A stretch of DNA of 64,000 bases from Methylotenera_A sp046598525 (GTDB lineage: Bacteria; Pseudomonadota; Gammaproteobacteria; Burkholderiales; Methylophilaceae), in assembly GCA_046598525.1 (NCBI GenBank), contig JBKJIJ010000011.1, positions 62,001 to 126,000 of the forward strand. Reading direction: 5' to 3'. The position numbers were made by a program, and so were the translations under genes. Shown here in pieces: positions 51,174 to 59,796 of the stretch. The notes below the pieces were generated by a model. The model was not told the origin of the DNA and made no database searches. It worked only from the letters and a program-made list of their open reading frames with translations. Position 1 is the first letter of the stretch. The number at the start of each line of letters is the position of its first letter.

Positions 51174-52330
51174 GCGGCAACTCGTTTGCTTGTTTTTTGA
51201 TTAGCCAATTTAATCAAAATTTCAGCCTCTGTGCCGCCATCATTAGCTTGCATAATTTGCTGCACATAGCTCAAGCCATTTTTTGCCCACTCAGTTTTTT
51301 TATCGGCTTGTATCATTTGTAGAAATTGTTGATTAAACTCAGTTTGATTAAACGGGTAGGCAGAAACGATGCCGGCATCAGCATCCGCCACATGGTGGGC
51401 ATAGCCACAACTAGCGGTTACCAACATAGGCGCGCCGCAAGCCATACCTTCTAAAATCACCAAGCCTGTATTTTCGCGATAAGCTGGGTGAATACATACA
51501 TCGGCGCCCTGCATCAATTGCGGAATATCTGGCCGGCCTTTTGATATCACTACCTGTTTTGCTAGACCTAACTTTTTAGCCATTTTCTGAAATTGTTTAG
51601 GGTTATCTTGCCCTACCGCAACTAATTTTGTATTGGTACGCACATCACCAGGCAAGGCAGCAAGCGCCAAAATAGCGCGGTCCAAGCCTTTCATGGCAAA
51701 ACCAGAGCCAGTTAACAAAAACACAAAATCATTGGCAACAAAACCAAAAGCGTTACGCAAATGTGCGCGCATGGCGGCTTTAACTTGCAAGACTTTATCG
51801 CAGGAAGCGAATCGCTCTGGTGATAAAAACGGTGGAACATAGTGAAAACGCTCACTTTGCGTGCCATACCAATGCTGGAAATGCGGCTTTTCGGTTAATG
51901 AAACCGCTAGAATTTGTGTATTAACATCCGCTGAAAACACGGCTTTTTCACAAGCAGAAAACCATTTGTAGCGTGGCAATAAGCGGTACAAAAAGCTGCG
52001 CTGTTTGTGCGCACGCTCAATAAAACAAGGGTCGGCGGCAAAATGTGCATCTAAACCCGCCATGCGGTTATAGCCAAAAATATAATCAAAACCATTGCCT
52101 TTAATAATTGCAAAAGTGGCTTCAATAAATTGCTGATAGCGCTGGTAATTAAACCAAGCTTTTTGTGGCAGTTCATGCATTTTAATATGACTAGGCAAGT
52201 CACCCTGCCACGTCATGGAAAATATCTCTACCGCATGCCCGCGTTTGACCAACTCATTTGCAGTACGCAACATATCGCGTTGCATGCCGCCATACGGAAA
52301 GTATTTGAATATGATAAAAGCAAACTTCAT
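51170..52330 (-). CDS. waaG: LPS core glucosyltransferase I (WaaG)
   Basis: WaaG adds the first outer-core hexose, usually glucose on heptose II, at the cytoplasmic face. This GT4 enzyme has FIIFKYFPYGGMQRDMLRTANELVKRGHAVEIFSM at the N-terminus, LVAVGQDNPKQFQKMAKKLG in the middle and HPAYRENTGLVILEGMACGAPMLVT as the donor site (E-x7-E). ERAHKQRSFLYRLLPRYKWF is a WaaG mark. 386 residues. It is divergent from waaC with a 74-bp intergenic region and coupled to waaP. Confidence 0.9.
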   Translation of the reverse strand: MKFAFIIFKYFPYGGMQRDMLRTANELVKRGHAVEIFSMTWQGDLPSHIKMHELPQKAWFNYQRYQQFIEATFAIIKGNGFDYIFGYNRMAGLDAHFAADPCFIERAHKQRSFLYRLLPRYKWFSACEKAVFSADVNTQILAVSLTEKPHFQHWYGTQSERFHYVPPFLSPERFASCDKVLQVKAAMRAHLRNAFGFVANDFVFLLTGSGFAMKGLDRAILALAALPGDVRTNTKLVAVGQDNPKQFQKMAKKLGLAKQVVISKGRPDIPQLMQGADVCIHPAYRENTGLVILEGMACGAPMLVTASCGYAHHVADADAGIVSAYPFNQTEFNQQFLQMIQADKKTEWAKNGLSYVQQIMQANDGGTEAEILIKLANQKTSKRVAA

Positions 52331-52404
52331 GAGGTGGTGAGCGGTTTTTCAATGCACGAAAACATTGATTGTATGCGAAAATGCCTAAAATTATGCCGAA
52401 AATC

Positions 52405-53355
52405 ATGAAAATTCTCATTGTTAAAACCTCTTCTTTGGGCGATGTTATTCATTGCCTGCCTGTGATTAATGACATTTTGGCGGTTTACCCAAACGCGCAG
52501 ATTGATTGGGTGGTAGAACAAAGTTTTGCTGATATTCCACGTTTGCATCCTGCGATTCATGAAGTTTTTACAGTAGCGTTTAGGCGCTGGCGGAAGCAGT
52601 TATTCCGTTTTAAAACGTGGTCTGAAATTAATCAATTCAAGCACTTAATTGTACAAAACAACTATGACGCCGTAATTGATGCGCAAGGCCTTTTAAAAAG
52701 TGCGTTAATTACGCGCTTGGCAAATGGCATTAAGCATGGCTACGATAAGCAATCGATTCGTGAGGCTGTTGCTAGTAAGTTTTACGATAAAACGTATGCT
52801 ATTTCGTATCAGCAGCACGCGGTTAGCCGCAATCGCACGCTAGCGGCGTTAAGTTTGGCGTATGCGCCGCCCACCAATGCGCCTGATTATGGCATTCAAG
52901 CTAGGCTCAATTCAACTGAAATCCCAAATAAGCCGTTTGTGATTGCGCTACATGGCACCAGCCGCGATAGCAAATTATGGCCAATTGAGCATTGGATTAA
53001 GCTTGGTAAAGCGTTAAAAAATAGCCAGCTTAATATGGTTTTACCTTGGTCAAACCCCACTGAATTAGCGCGTGCCGAGCTAATTGCCAGCACATTGGAA
53101 AATGCGATTGTGTTACCAAAATCCAGCATTGCTGAACTGGCCGCTGTGATTAGCCAAGCCAAAGCGGCCGTTGGCGTGGATACCGGTTTATCGCATTTGG
53201 CGGCGGCATTAAATATTCCCACTATCGCCATTTATACCGATACCAACCCAGCGCTGACTGGCATAATGGGTAGCCAAGCTTATGCGGTTAATTTAGGTAA
53301 TATTGGCGAAATACCCAGTGTAGAAAGCGTTTTAGCGCAGCTAAATCATGCTTAA
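52405..53355 (+). CDS. waaC: ADP-heptose:LPS heptosyltransferase I
   Basis: WaaC adds the first heptose to Kdo. This GT9 protein begins ILIVKTSSLGDVIHCLPVINDI and has DAQGLLKSALITRLA, FVIALHGTSRDSKLWPIEHWIKLG and VGVDTGLSHLAAALNIPTIAIYTDTNPALTG. I start at ATG 52405 (MKILIVKTSS), giving 316 residues; an upstream ATG at 52369 would add 12 Met/Lys-rich residues. It is divergent from waaG. It is followed by the sigma-32-type promoter of grpE. Confidence 0.93.
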   Translation: MKILIVKTSSLGDVIHCLPVINDILAVYPNAQIDWVVEQSFADIPRLHPAIHEVFTVAFRRWRKQLFRFKTWSEINQFKHLIVQNNYDAVIDAQGLLKSALITRLANGIKHGYDKQSIREAVASKFYDKTYAISYQQHAVSRNRTLAALSLAYAPPTNAPDYGIQARLNSTEIPNKPFVIALHGTSRDSKLWPIEHWIKLGKALKNSQLNMVLPWSNPTELARAELIASTLENAIVLPKSSIAELAAVISQAKAAVGVDTGLSHLAAALNIPTIAIYTDTNPALTGIMGSQAYAVNLGNIGEIPSVESVLAQLNHA

Positions 53356-53410
53356 TTTCAGCATTCTGATTTTGTCAAAGCGCTTGTTTTAAAAATTTTG
53401 GCTTTACACA

Positions 53411-53436
53411 CTTGAAATAAAATCGCTTATCCCCAC
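53411..53436 (+). promoter_or_regulatory. Sigma-32 (heat-shock) promoter of grpE-dnaK
   Basis: CTTGAAA (53411-53417), a 13-bp spacer and CCCCAC (53431-53436) match the RpoH consensus CTTGAAA-N11-16-CCCCATNT well. It lies about 36 bp upstream of the grpE start. Confidence 0.85.
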
Positions 53437-53471
53437 GTTCAAAACAGTGTTATTAATGAATGGGGAAACAC

Positions 53472-53993
53472 ATGCAAGATGATAAACAAGCGGATTTAGA
53501 CAATCCACAACAATTAGAAACGCCAATCGACGAATCTAGCGTGCAAACGCCCGATGATCGCATTGCCGAATTAGAAGCCGCATTAGAAGAAGCTAAAGCC
53601 AGCGTTTTATACACCAAAGCAGAAGGTGAGAATATTCGCCGCCGCGCCAATGATGATATTGATAAAGCGCGCAAATTTGCCTTAGAAAAATTCAGCGGCG
53701 AATTATTGGCGGTAAAAGATAGCTTAGACGCAGCGGTGCTGATTGAAGCGGCTGATGTGCAAAGCTATAAAGATGGTATTCAAATCACCATTAAGCAATT
53801 GGCTTCTGTGTTTGAAAAATTCAATATTGCTGAAGTGAACCCAGTGGGTGAAAAGTTTGACCCAAACAAACACCAAGCAATTTCAATGCTAGAAAATAGC
53901 GGCGAACCCAATACGGTGACTAGCGTGCTGCAAAAAGGCTACACATTGAATGAGCGCGTATTGCGCCCTGCATTGGTGATGGTTGCAAAGTAA
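53472..53993 (+). CDS. grpE: Nucleotide exchange factor GrpE
   Basis: GrpE releases ADP from DnaK in the cytoplasm. An acidic disordered N-terminus is followed by a long helix (about 35-85; ENIRRRANDDIDKARKFALEKFSGELLAVKDSLDAA). The C-terminal beta domain has FDPNKHQAISMLE and GEPNTVTSVLQKGYTLNERVLRPALVMVAK, diagnostic. ATG 53472 follows GGGGAA; an in-frame ATG lies at 53460. 173 residues. It is first in grpE-dnaK-dnaJ behind a sigma-32 promoter. Confidence 0.96.
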   Translation: MQDDKQADLDNPQQLETPIDESSVQTPDDRIAELEAALEEAKASVLYTKAEGENIRRRANDDIDKARKFALEKFSGELLAVKDSLDAAVLIEAADVQSYKDGIQITIKQLASVFEKFNIAEVNPVGEKFDPNKHQAISMLENSGEPNTVTSVLQKGYTLNERVLRPALVMVAK

Positions 53994-54165
53994 ATAGCCA
54001 CAAAGCTTTTAAGGCTATTGAAAAGCGAAAAATTCACCCAATATTACTGTTAAGTTGTTCAGTATCAATTTTCAAACTCAAGTTTTAAAAGCTCAAGTTT
54101 TAAGAAATTGAATTGAACGCATAACTAAAATTTAAAGTTATTTAGAAAGATAAGGATTAAGCAAC

Positions 54166-56091
54166 ATGGGCAAAATTATTGGTATTGATTTAGGTACAAC
54201 AAACTCTTGCGTCGCTGTCATGGAAGGCGGCAAACCGCGCGTAATCGAAAACTCTGAAGGTACACGCACAACGCCTTCAATTATCGCCTACCAAGAAGAT
54301 GGCGAAATTTTAGCGGGCGCACCAGCAAAGCGCCAAGCGGTTACCAACCCAAAAAATACGTTGTACGCGGTTAAACGTTTAATCGGTCGCCGTTTTGAAG
54401 AAAAAGAAGTACAAAAAGACATTAAATTAATGCCTTACACCATTGCAAAAGCCGACAACGGCGATGCATGGGTGGAAGTGCGCGGCGTAAAAATGGCGCC
54501 ACCACAAATTTCGGCTGAAGTTTTACGCAAAATGAAAAAAACAGCGGAAGACTATTTGGGCGAAGAAGTGACTGAAGCGGTGATTACTGTTCCTGCTTAT
54601 TTTAATGATAGCCAACGCCAAGCCACTAAAGATGCAGGCCGTATTGCTGGTTTAGACGTAAAACGTATTATTAATGAGCCAACAGCGGCGGCATTAGCGT
54701 TTGGTTTAGACAAACAAGAAGGCGATCGCAAGATTGCGGTATATGACTTGGGCGGCGGTACATTCGACGTTTCAATTATTGAGATTTCAAGCATTGATGG
54801 CGAACATCAATTTGAAGTATTAAGCACCAACGGCGATACATTCTTGGGTGGTGAAGACTTTGATAACCGTTTAATCGACTTTTTGGCGGATGAATTCAAA
54901 AAAGAAAATGGCGGCTTGGATCTACGCAATGACCTTTTAGCTAAGCAACGCTTAAAAGAAGCGGCCGAAAAAGCAAAAATCGAATTATCAGGCGCTACAC
55001 AAACCGAAGTGAACTTGCCATACATCACAGCCGATGCCACAGGCCCTAAACACTTAGTGGTGAAAATCACACGTGCAAAATTAGAATCTTTAGTTGAAGA
55101 TTTAATTGAACGTACAATGGCACCGTGCCGTACAGCGATTAAAGACGCTGGCGTTTCAATTGACGATATTACTGACGTGATTTTGGTTGGCGGTCAAAGC
55201 CGTATGCCTAAAGTGCAAGAAAAAGTGAAAGAAATCTTTGGTAAAGAGCCACGTAAAGACGTAAACCCTGATGAAGCAGTGGCAGTTGGCGCGGCGATTC
55301 AAGGTGGCGTGCTAAAAGGTGATGTTAAAGACGTATTGTTGTTAGACGTTACACCATTAAGCTTAGGTATTGAAACTTTAGGCGGCGTGATGACTAAAGT
55401 GATTAAGAAAAACACCACGATTCCTACCAAGGCATCGCAAACGTTCTCAACCGCTGATGACAACCAAAATGCGGTAACGATTCAAGTGTTGCAAGGTGAG
55501 CGCGAAATGGCTTCTGCCAACAAATCGCTTGGCCAATTCAACTTGTCAGATATTCCACCAGCACCACGTGGCATGCCGCAAATTGAAGTAACATTTGACA
55601 TTGATGCCAACGGTATCTTGCATGTTTCTGCTAAAGACAAAGCCACTGGTAAAGAAAACAAAATTACCATTAAAGCGAACTCTGGTTTGTCTGAAGCTGA
55701 AATTCAGCAAATGGAAGAAGATGCGATTAAATACGCGGATGAAGATAAGAAATACCGCGAGCTTGTAGACGCACGTAATGCCGCTGACGGCATGGTTCAC
55801 TCTGTGAAAAAATCCTTGGGCGAGCATGGCGATAAGTTAGATGAAGCTGAAAAAACAGCCATTGAAACCGCATTGAAAGAGGTTGAAGAAGTATTGCAAT
55901 CGGATGACAAAGATCTGATTGAAGCCAAAACCAATGCATTAATGGAAGCATCGCAAAAATTGGGTGAAAAAGTGTACGCCGAAGAGCAAGCAAAATCTAA
56001 CGCGGCTAACGCACAACCAAGCCCAGAGGGCGAAAAAACGGTTGATGCCGAAGTGATGGATGCTGAGTTTGAAGAAGTGAAGAAAGACTAA
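54166..56091 (+). CDS. dnaK: Chaperone protein DnaK (Hsp70)
   Basis: DnaK is the cytoplasmic ATP-dependent Hsp70. GIDLGTTNSCVAVMEGG opens the nucleotide-binding domain; VPAYFNDSQRQATKDAGRIAGL, IAVYDLGGGTFDVSIIE and LVGGQSRMPKVQ follow. The linker is DVLLLDVTPLSLGIET. The substrate domain continues to a C-terminal lid ending in EVMDAEFEEVKKD. 641 residues, full length. Codon use is adapted (highly expressed style). It lies 172 bp after grpE. A hairpin terminator separates it from dnaJ. Confidence 0.98.
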   Translation: MGKIIGIDLGTTNSCVAVMEGGKPRVIENSEGTRTTPSIIAYQEDGEILAGAPAKRQAVTNPKNTLYAVKRLIGRRFEEKEVQKDIKLMPYTIAKADNGDAWVEVRGVKMAPPQISAEVLRKMKKTAEDYLGEEVTEAVITVPAYFNDSQRQATKDAGRIAGLDVKRIINEPTAAALAFGLDKQEGDRKIAVYDLGGGTFDVSIIEISSIDGEHQFEVLSTNGDTFLGGEDFDNRLIDFLADEFKKENGGLDLRNDLLAKQRLKEAAEKAKIELSGATQTEVNLPYITADATGPKHLVVKITRAKLESLVEDLIERTMAPCRTAIKDAGVSIDDITDVILVGGQSRMPKVQEKVKEIFGKEPRKDVNPDEAVAVGAAIQGGVLKGDVKDVLLLDVTPLSLGIETLGGVMTKVIKKNTTIPTKASQTFSTADDNQNAVTIQVLQGEREMASANKSLGQFNLSDIPPAPRGMPQIEVTFDIDANGILHVSAKDKATGKENKITIKANSGLSEAEIQQMEEDAIKYADEDKKYRELVDARNAADGMVHSVKKSLGEHGDKLDEAEKTAIETALKEVEEVLQSDDKDLIEAKTNALMEASQKLGEKVYAEEQAKSNAANAQPSPEGEKTVDAEVMDAEFEEVKKD

Positions 56092-56118
56092 AAGCAGTCG
56101 TAAGTAGATAGTCATGAG

Positions 56119-56153
56119 TCGTTAGTGTTGCTTGTCGACACTAACGATTTTTT
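56119..56153 (+). terminator. Intrinsic terminator between dnaK and dnaJ
   Basis: The perfect 10-bp stem TCGTTAGTGT / ACACTAACGA has a 9-nt loop and is followed by TTTTTT. The rest of the dnaK-dnaJ gap contains repeats of ACTAAC/GTTAGT in both orientations. Confidence 0.85.
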
Positions 56154-56236
56154 CACAATAACTATTGCTTAAATAAAAAAACGACGACGACTAACTAACT
56201 ACTAGTGACTAACTACTACAGACTAACGACTAAATT

Positions 56237-57367
56237 ATGGCAACCAAAAAAGATTATTACGAAGTTTTAGGCGTTAATAAAGACGCAACTGAAGAAGAAA
56301 TTAAAAAATCCTATCGCAAATTAGCGATGAAGTATCATCCTGACCGTAACCCAGACAACCCAAAAGCAGAAGAACAATTTAAAGAGGCTAAAGAAGCCTA
56401 CGAAATGCTTTCTGATGACCAAAAACGCGCAGCTTATGATCAATATGGTCATGCAGGCGTTGAACAAGGTGCAGGTGCTGGCGGCTTTGGTGGCGCTGGT
56501 TTTGGTGATGCATTTGGCGATATCTTTGGTGATATTTTCGGTGGCGGTCGCCAAGGTGGTGGGCAGCGTAATAATGTGTATCGCGGTGCCGATTTGCGTT
56601 ACAACATGGAAATTAGCCTAGAAGATGCCGCAAAAGGCACAGAGACCAAGATTCGTATTCCTGTACAAGCGGCTTGTGAAACTTGTAAAGGCACAGGCGC
56701 TAAAGCAGGCAAATCGCCTGTTACTTGTACCACTTGTGCTGGTCATGGCCAAGTGCGCATGCAGCAGGGCTTTTTCTCTGTGCAGCAAACGTGCCCAAAA
56801 TGTCACGGTAGCGGCAAGGTGATTAAAGAAGACGATAAATGCGGCACTTGTCATGGCGCAGGTCGTGAAAAAATTAATAAAACCTTATCGGTTAAAATCC
56901 CCGCTGGCGTAGATGAAGGTGACCGTATTCGTTTAAGCGGCGAAGGTGAAGCTGGCGTTAACGGTGGCCCAACTGGCGATTTATATGTTGTAGTGCATTT
57001 AAAACAACACGAAATTTTTCAGCGCGATGGCGGCAATTTGCATTGCGAAATGCCGATTAGCTTTAGTACGGCGGCACTGGGTGGTGAGATTGAAGTGCCT
57101 ACTTTAGGCGGCTCTGCCAAAATGAAAATTCCGGCCGAAACGCAAACGGGTGGCGTATTTAGATTAAAAGGCAAAGGCATTAAGCCATTACGCCAGTCGG
57201 AAAGCGGCGATTTAATGGTGCATGTAGTGGTTGAAACGCCAGTTAAATTAACCGAAAAACAAAAAGAGTTACTGCGTGAATTTGAAACCAGTACCCAAGC
57301 CGATTCCGGCAAACATAGCCCGCGTAATAAAAGCTGGGTTGATAAAGTAAAAGGCTTTTTTGACTAG
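56237..57367 (+). CDS. dnaJ: Chaperone protein DnaJ (Hsp40)
   Basis: DnaJ is the co-chaperone that delivers substrates to DnaK and triggers ATP hydrolysis. The J domain (1-70) has YHPDRNPDNPKAEEQF. A Gly/Phe-rich segment spans about 75-110. Four zinc-binding repeats are CETCKGTG, CTTCAGHG, CPKCHGSG and CGTCHGAG. C-terminal domains follow. 376 residues, full length. It lies downstream of dnaK but past a terminator, so it may have its own promoter or rely on readthrough. Confidence 0.97.
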   Translation: MATKKDYYEVLGVNKDATEEEIKKSYRKLAMKYHPDRNPDNPKAEEQFKEAKEAYEMLSDDQKRAAYDQYGHAGVEQGAGAGGFGGAGFGDAFGDIFGDIFGGGRQGGGQRNNVYRGADLRYNMEISLEDAAKGTETKIRIPVQAACETCKGTGAKAGKSPVTCTTCAGHGQVRMQQGFFSVQQTCPKCHGSGKVIKEDDKCGTCHGAGREKINKTLSVKIPAGVDEGDRIRLSGEGEAGVNGGPTGDLYVVVHLKQHEIFQRDGGNLHCEMPISFSTAALGGEIEVPTLGGSAKMKIPAETQTGGVFRLKGKGIKPLRQSESGDLMVHVVVETPVKLTEKQKELLREFETSTQADSGKHSPRNKSWVDKVKGFFD

Positions 57368-57409
57368 TTTTTTGAATGGGTTTTAACTGGGCTTTAGTCT
57401 GAGATTGAG

Positions 57410-57438
57410 TAAGGGCCTGTGGTTACAGGCCCTTATTT
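57410..57438 (+). terminator. Intrinsic terminator of dnaJ
   Basis: The perfect 11-bp stem TAAGGGCCTGT / ACAGGCCCTTA has a GGTT loop and is followed by TTTAAAT. Confidence 0.85.
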
Positions 57439-57560
57439 AAATATAGTTTACAATTGATTGGCTTGTTTCAAACCTTGTTTACACTTCAGTTACACCCACG
57501 TCATCAATCCGACATATCTATTTGATATGATTCATCTAAGTTAATTAGATGGAGACGAAA

Positions 57561-57914
57561 ATGAAAAGAGAATTAACAAAGAGCATTTTGCTAGGTGGTC
57601 TAGTAATTGCAACGATTGCATTTGGCTCATTTAAAGCCAATGCCGCAGGATTCAATCAAAGCGCCGCACATGACGGTAAAGTAATGTCATCAATCAAATT
57701 TCATGACATTGTAGAGAATACACAGCCCAACCAAGTGGCTAACAACTTTGGCAAGCCAGACGATATTATCATGATGAAAAATGCCGCTGGCGATGTAGCT
57801 GGTGTGATGTGGGTGTACCGTGATGCGGTGTTAAAAACGCATGGCATGATGGATGCTAGTTTTATGATTATCAACGGCCAAATGCGTTATGTGACTTTAT
57901 CGGATGCTGTTTAA
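57561..57914 (+). CDS. Small secreted protein of unknown function
   Basis: This 117-residue protein has a signal peptide (about 1-28, SFKANAAG). The mature part reads HDIVENTQPNQVANNFGKPDDIIMMKNAAGDVAGVMWVYRDAV and ends MIINGQMRYVTLSDAV. The pattern vaNNFGKPDD with a later beta-sheet recalls small BamE-like folds, but this is a loose resemblance. ATG 57561 has GGAG seven nt upstream; an in-frame ATG at 57549 is less well placed. It is monocistronic with its own terminator. Confidence 0.7.
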   Translation: MKRELTKSILLGGLVIATIAFGSFKANAAGFNQSAAHDGKVMSSIKFHDIVENTQPNQVANNFGKPDDIIMMKNAAGDVAGVMWVYRDAVLKTHGMMDASFMIINGQMRYVTLSDAV

Positions 57915-57953
57915 TCGCGATTAGATTCATTGTATTGAATGAATGTTTTATTT

Positions 57954-57979
57954 AAAGGCCTGCGTTTGCAGGCCTTTTT
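57954..57979 (+). terminator. Intrinsic terminator after the small secreted protein gene
   Basis: The perfect stem AAAGGCCTGC / GCAGGCCTTT has a GTTT loop and is followed by TTTTTG-like bases. Confidence 0.9.
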
Positions 57980-58085
57980 GTTGTGCGGAATGTATGCTGC
58001 TATTAGGTGCAACACTGGTGCAAGTGGGCACCTAGCGATATACTGACATGCTATTTAAAACCATCACTCTAATTACTTGCACGCT

Positions 58086-58760
58086 ATGAACTTATACCCT
58101 GTCGCCATTATTGAAAACTTCTACGAAAACCCAGATGCCATGCGCGAATTTGCGCTAGCGCAACAATATGTTTCGCTTAAAGAAAAGACAAATGCAACGT
58201 ATGTTTACCCAGGTACCAGAACTAATGATTTAGTAGATTTAGATAAAAATTTACACGAAAAAGTCATTAAAAAACTGGTATCGGTTTTTCATAATGCCGA
58301 ATACGATTATATGCGCTGGGCGATTTCTAGCAGCTTTCAAAGCGTAACAGAAGAATATGCGCAAGGTGTGATTCATACCGATCAAAACACCGTTTTTGCT
58401 GGCGTACTATATTTAACGCCAGATGCCCCGTTAAATGGCGGCACCTCTTTATTTAAGCCCAATAAAAGCTTTAATGCTGAACAATATGAACGTTGCTTAG
58501 TAGAAAACGATGAGCGATTTAAAGCGGGCCAAATTGTGATGGATACTAGCTACCACAGCATGTTTGATGAGATTGTGCGAGTGAATAATGTGTATAACAC
58601 GCTGATTTTATATGAAGGCCGCCATTATCATGCGGCAAACCAATTTTTTGGCAAAACCTTGCAAGATTCAAGGCTTGCGCAGGTATTTTTTGTGAATAAA
58701 ATTGATGCGCAAAAACACAGCGTATTTCCGTTAAAAAGAACGCAAAGTTTTAATGTTTAG
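58086..58760 (+). CDS. Putative 2-oxoglutarate/Fe(II) oxygenase-like protein (DUF6445 type)
   Basis: This 224-residue protein has a plausible 2OG-Fe(II) core. The facial triad would be His97 and Asp99 (VIHTDQN) and His182 (GRHYHAANQFFG), with Arg196 (DSRLAQVFFV) as the 2OG-binding basic residue. VLYLTPDAPLNGGTSLF is the beta-strand and loop between them. DUF6445 proteins share this layout and occur in phages and bacteria without an assigned substrate. ATG 58086 is used; TTG 58077 is in frame. It stands alone between a terminator and convergent genes. Confidence 0.7.
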   Translation: MNLYPVAIIENFYENPDAMREFALAQQYVSLKEKTNATYVYPGTRTNDLVDLDKNLHEKVIKKLVSVFHNAEYDYMRWAISSSFQSVTEEYAQGVIHTDQNTVFAGVLYLTPDAPLNGGTSLFKPNKSFNAEQYERCLVENDERFKAGQIVMDTSYHSMFDEIVRVNNVYNTLILYEGRHYHAANQFFGKTLQDSRLAQVFFVNKIDAQKHSVFPLKRTQSFNV

Positions 58761-58792
58761 CTAATAGTCAAACGCTTAATGGATTTAAAAAA

Positions 58793-59047
58793 CTAATCCA
58801 TTAAGCTTTTTTTAATGGCATTTAGCTCGGCATTAGCATCACTAAAATCTTCAAACTTTTTGCCATGGGTTTTTGCATACCAATAGTTGCTATTAAATTG
58901 ATCGCCTTCTATTTTATGCAACACGGCGTGAATCCAGTTGGCGGTTTCATCACTGTAATCTTGCGCAATTTCGTGTGCCGTTTGCCAATCACCTGCTAGT
59001 GCTGCATCTACCGCCTTACTCAAAGCCTGCTTATTGTCTTGTTTCAT
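58793..59047 (-). CDS. Conserved small protein of unknown function
   Basis: This 84-residue acidic helical protein reads KAVDAALAGDWQTAHEIAQDYSDETANWIHAVLHKIEGDQFNSNYWY. The pattern HEIAQ...WIHAVLHKIEGD...SNYWY is a recurring small-protein family in betaproteobacteria with no known function. There is no signal peptide. It lies 18 bp downstream of gloA on the same strand and probably shares its mRNA. Confidence 0.75.
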   Translation of the reverse strand: MKQDNKQALSKAVDAALAGDWQTAHEIAQDYSDETANWIHAVLHKIEGDQFNSNYWYAKTHGKKFEDFSDANAELNAIKKSLMD

Positions 59048-59065
59048 CCTAACTGGTTTTTCAGA

Positions 59066-59467
59066 TTATCGTGGATAATCAATCGTGCCTTTTTGAATAA
59101 ACTCAATTTTGTAGCCATCTGGGTCTTCAATAAACGCAATAATAATGCTGCCATGCTTCATTGGTCCTGCTTCACGAATCACCTTGCCGCCAGCCGCTTT
59201 CACTAGATCGCAAGCCTTGTAGGCATCATCTACTTCTATCGCCATATGGCCATACGCGCTACCCATTTCATAGCTGGTTTTGCCATAATTGTAGGTTAAC
59301 TCAATCACGCTATTATCGTATTCATTGCCATAGCCCACAAACGCCAGCGTAAATTCCCCATCTGGATAATCCTGTTGACGAATCAGCTTCATACCCAACA
59401 CGCTGGTGTAAAAGTGAATAGACTGGTCTAAGTTGCCAACGCGCAACATGGTGTGCAAAATTCTCAT
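59066..59467 (-). CDS. gloA: Lactoylglutathione lyase (glyoxalase I)
   Basis: GloA detoxifies methylglyoxal with glutathione in the cytoplasm. The metal ligands fall at RILHTMLRVGNLDQSIHFYTSVLGM (His5), VIELTYN (Glu), YGHMAIEV (His) and YKIEFIQ (Glu). DYPDGEFTLAFVGYG and EDPDGY are family marks. 133 residues, normal. A downstream small gene follows at 18 bp. The ligand pattern matches the Ni-dependent bacterial class. Confidence 0.95.
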   Translation of the reverse strand: MRILHTMLRVGNLDQSIHFYTSVLGMKLIRQQDYPDGEFTLAFVGYGNEYDNSVIELTYNYGKTSYEMGSAYGHMAIEVDDAYKACDLVKAAGGKVIREAGPMKHGSIIIAFIEDPDGYKIEFIQKGTIDYPR

Positions 59468-59537
59468 AGTTAATACTCCAAAACTTAAGTTTATTTGATT
59501 ATTGTATGCGGGTTTAGCGGTGCTATTTTTAAACGCA

Positions 59538-59792
59538 CTATTCTTTTGACTTTACCAGTCGATGATATTTTTCCAGCAATTGTTGCTGCGTTTCAACCAC
59601 ATCTGGGTTTAGCGGTATGCAATCCACCGGGCAAACCGCTACGCACTGCGGCTTATCAAAATGCCCAACGCATTCGGTGCATAAATTAGGGTTAATTTCG
59701 TAGATTTCTTGGCCCTGATAAATTGCTTCATTAGGGCATTCTGGTTCGCACACATCGCAATTAATGCATTCATCTGTAATAAAAAGCGCCAT
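59538..59792 (-). CDS. YfhL-type 2[4Fe-4S] ferredoxin
   Basis: This 84-residue protein has two clusters' worth of Cys: CINCDVCEPEC and CTECVGHFDKPQC with CPVDC. The longer spacer between the second and third Cys of the second motif (CVGHFDKPQC) is typical of the YfhL/Allochromatium-type ferredoxin. I use ATG 59792 (MALFITDECINCD). It lies 4 bp downstream of coaD, and the coaD-fdx pairing is common in proteobacteria. The electron partner is unknown. Confidence 0.92.
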   Translation of the reverse strand: MALFITDECINCDVCEPECPNEAIYQGQEIYEINPNLCTECVGHFDKPQCVAVCPVDCIPLNPDVVETQQQLLEKYHRLVKSKE

Positions 59793-59796
59793 AAAA

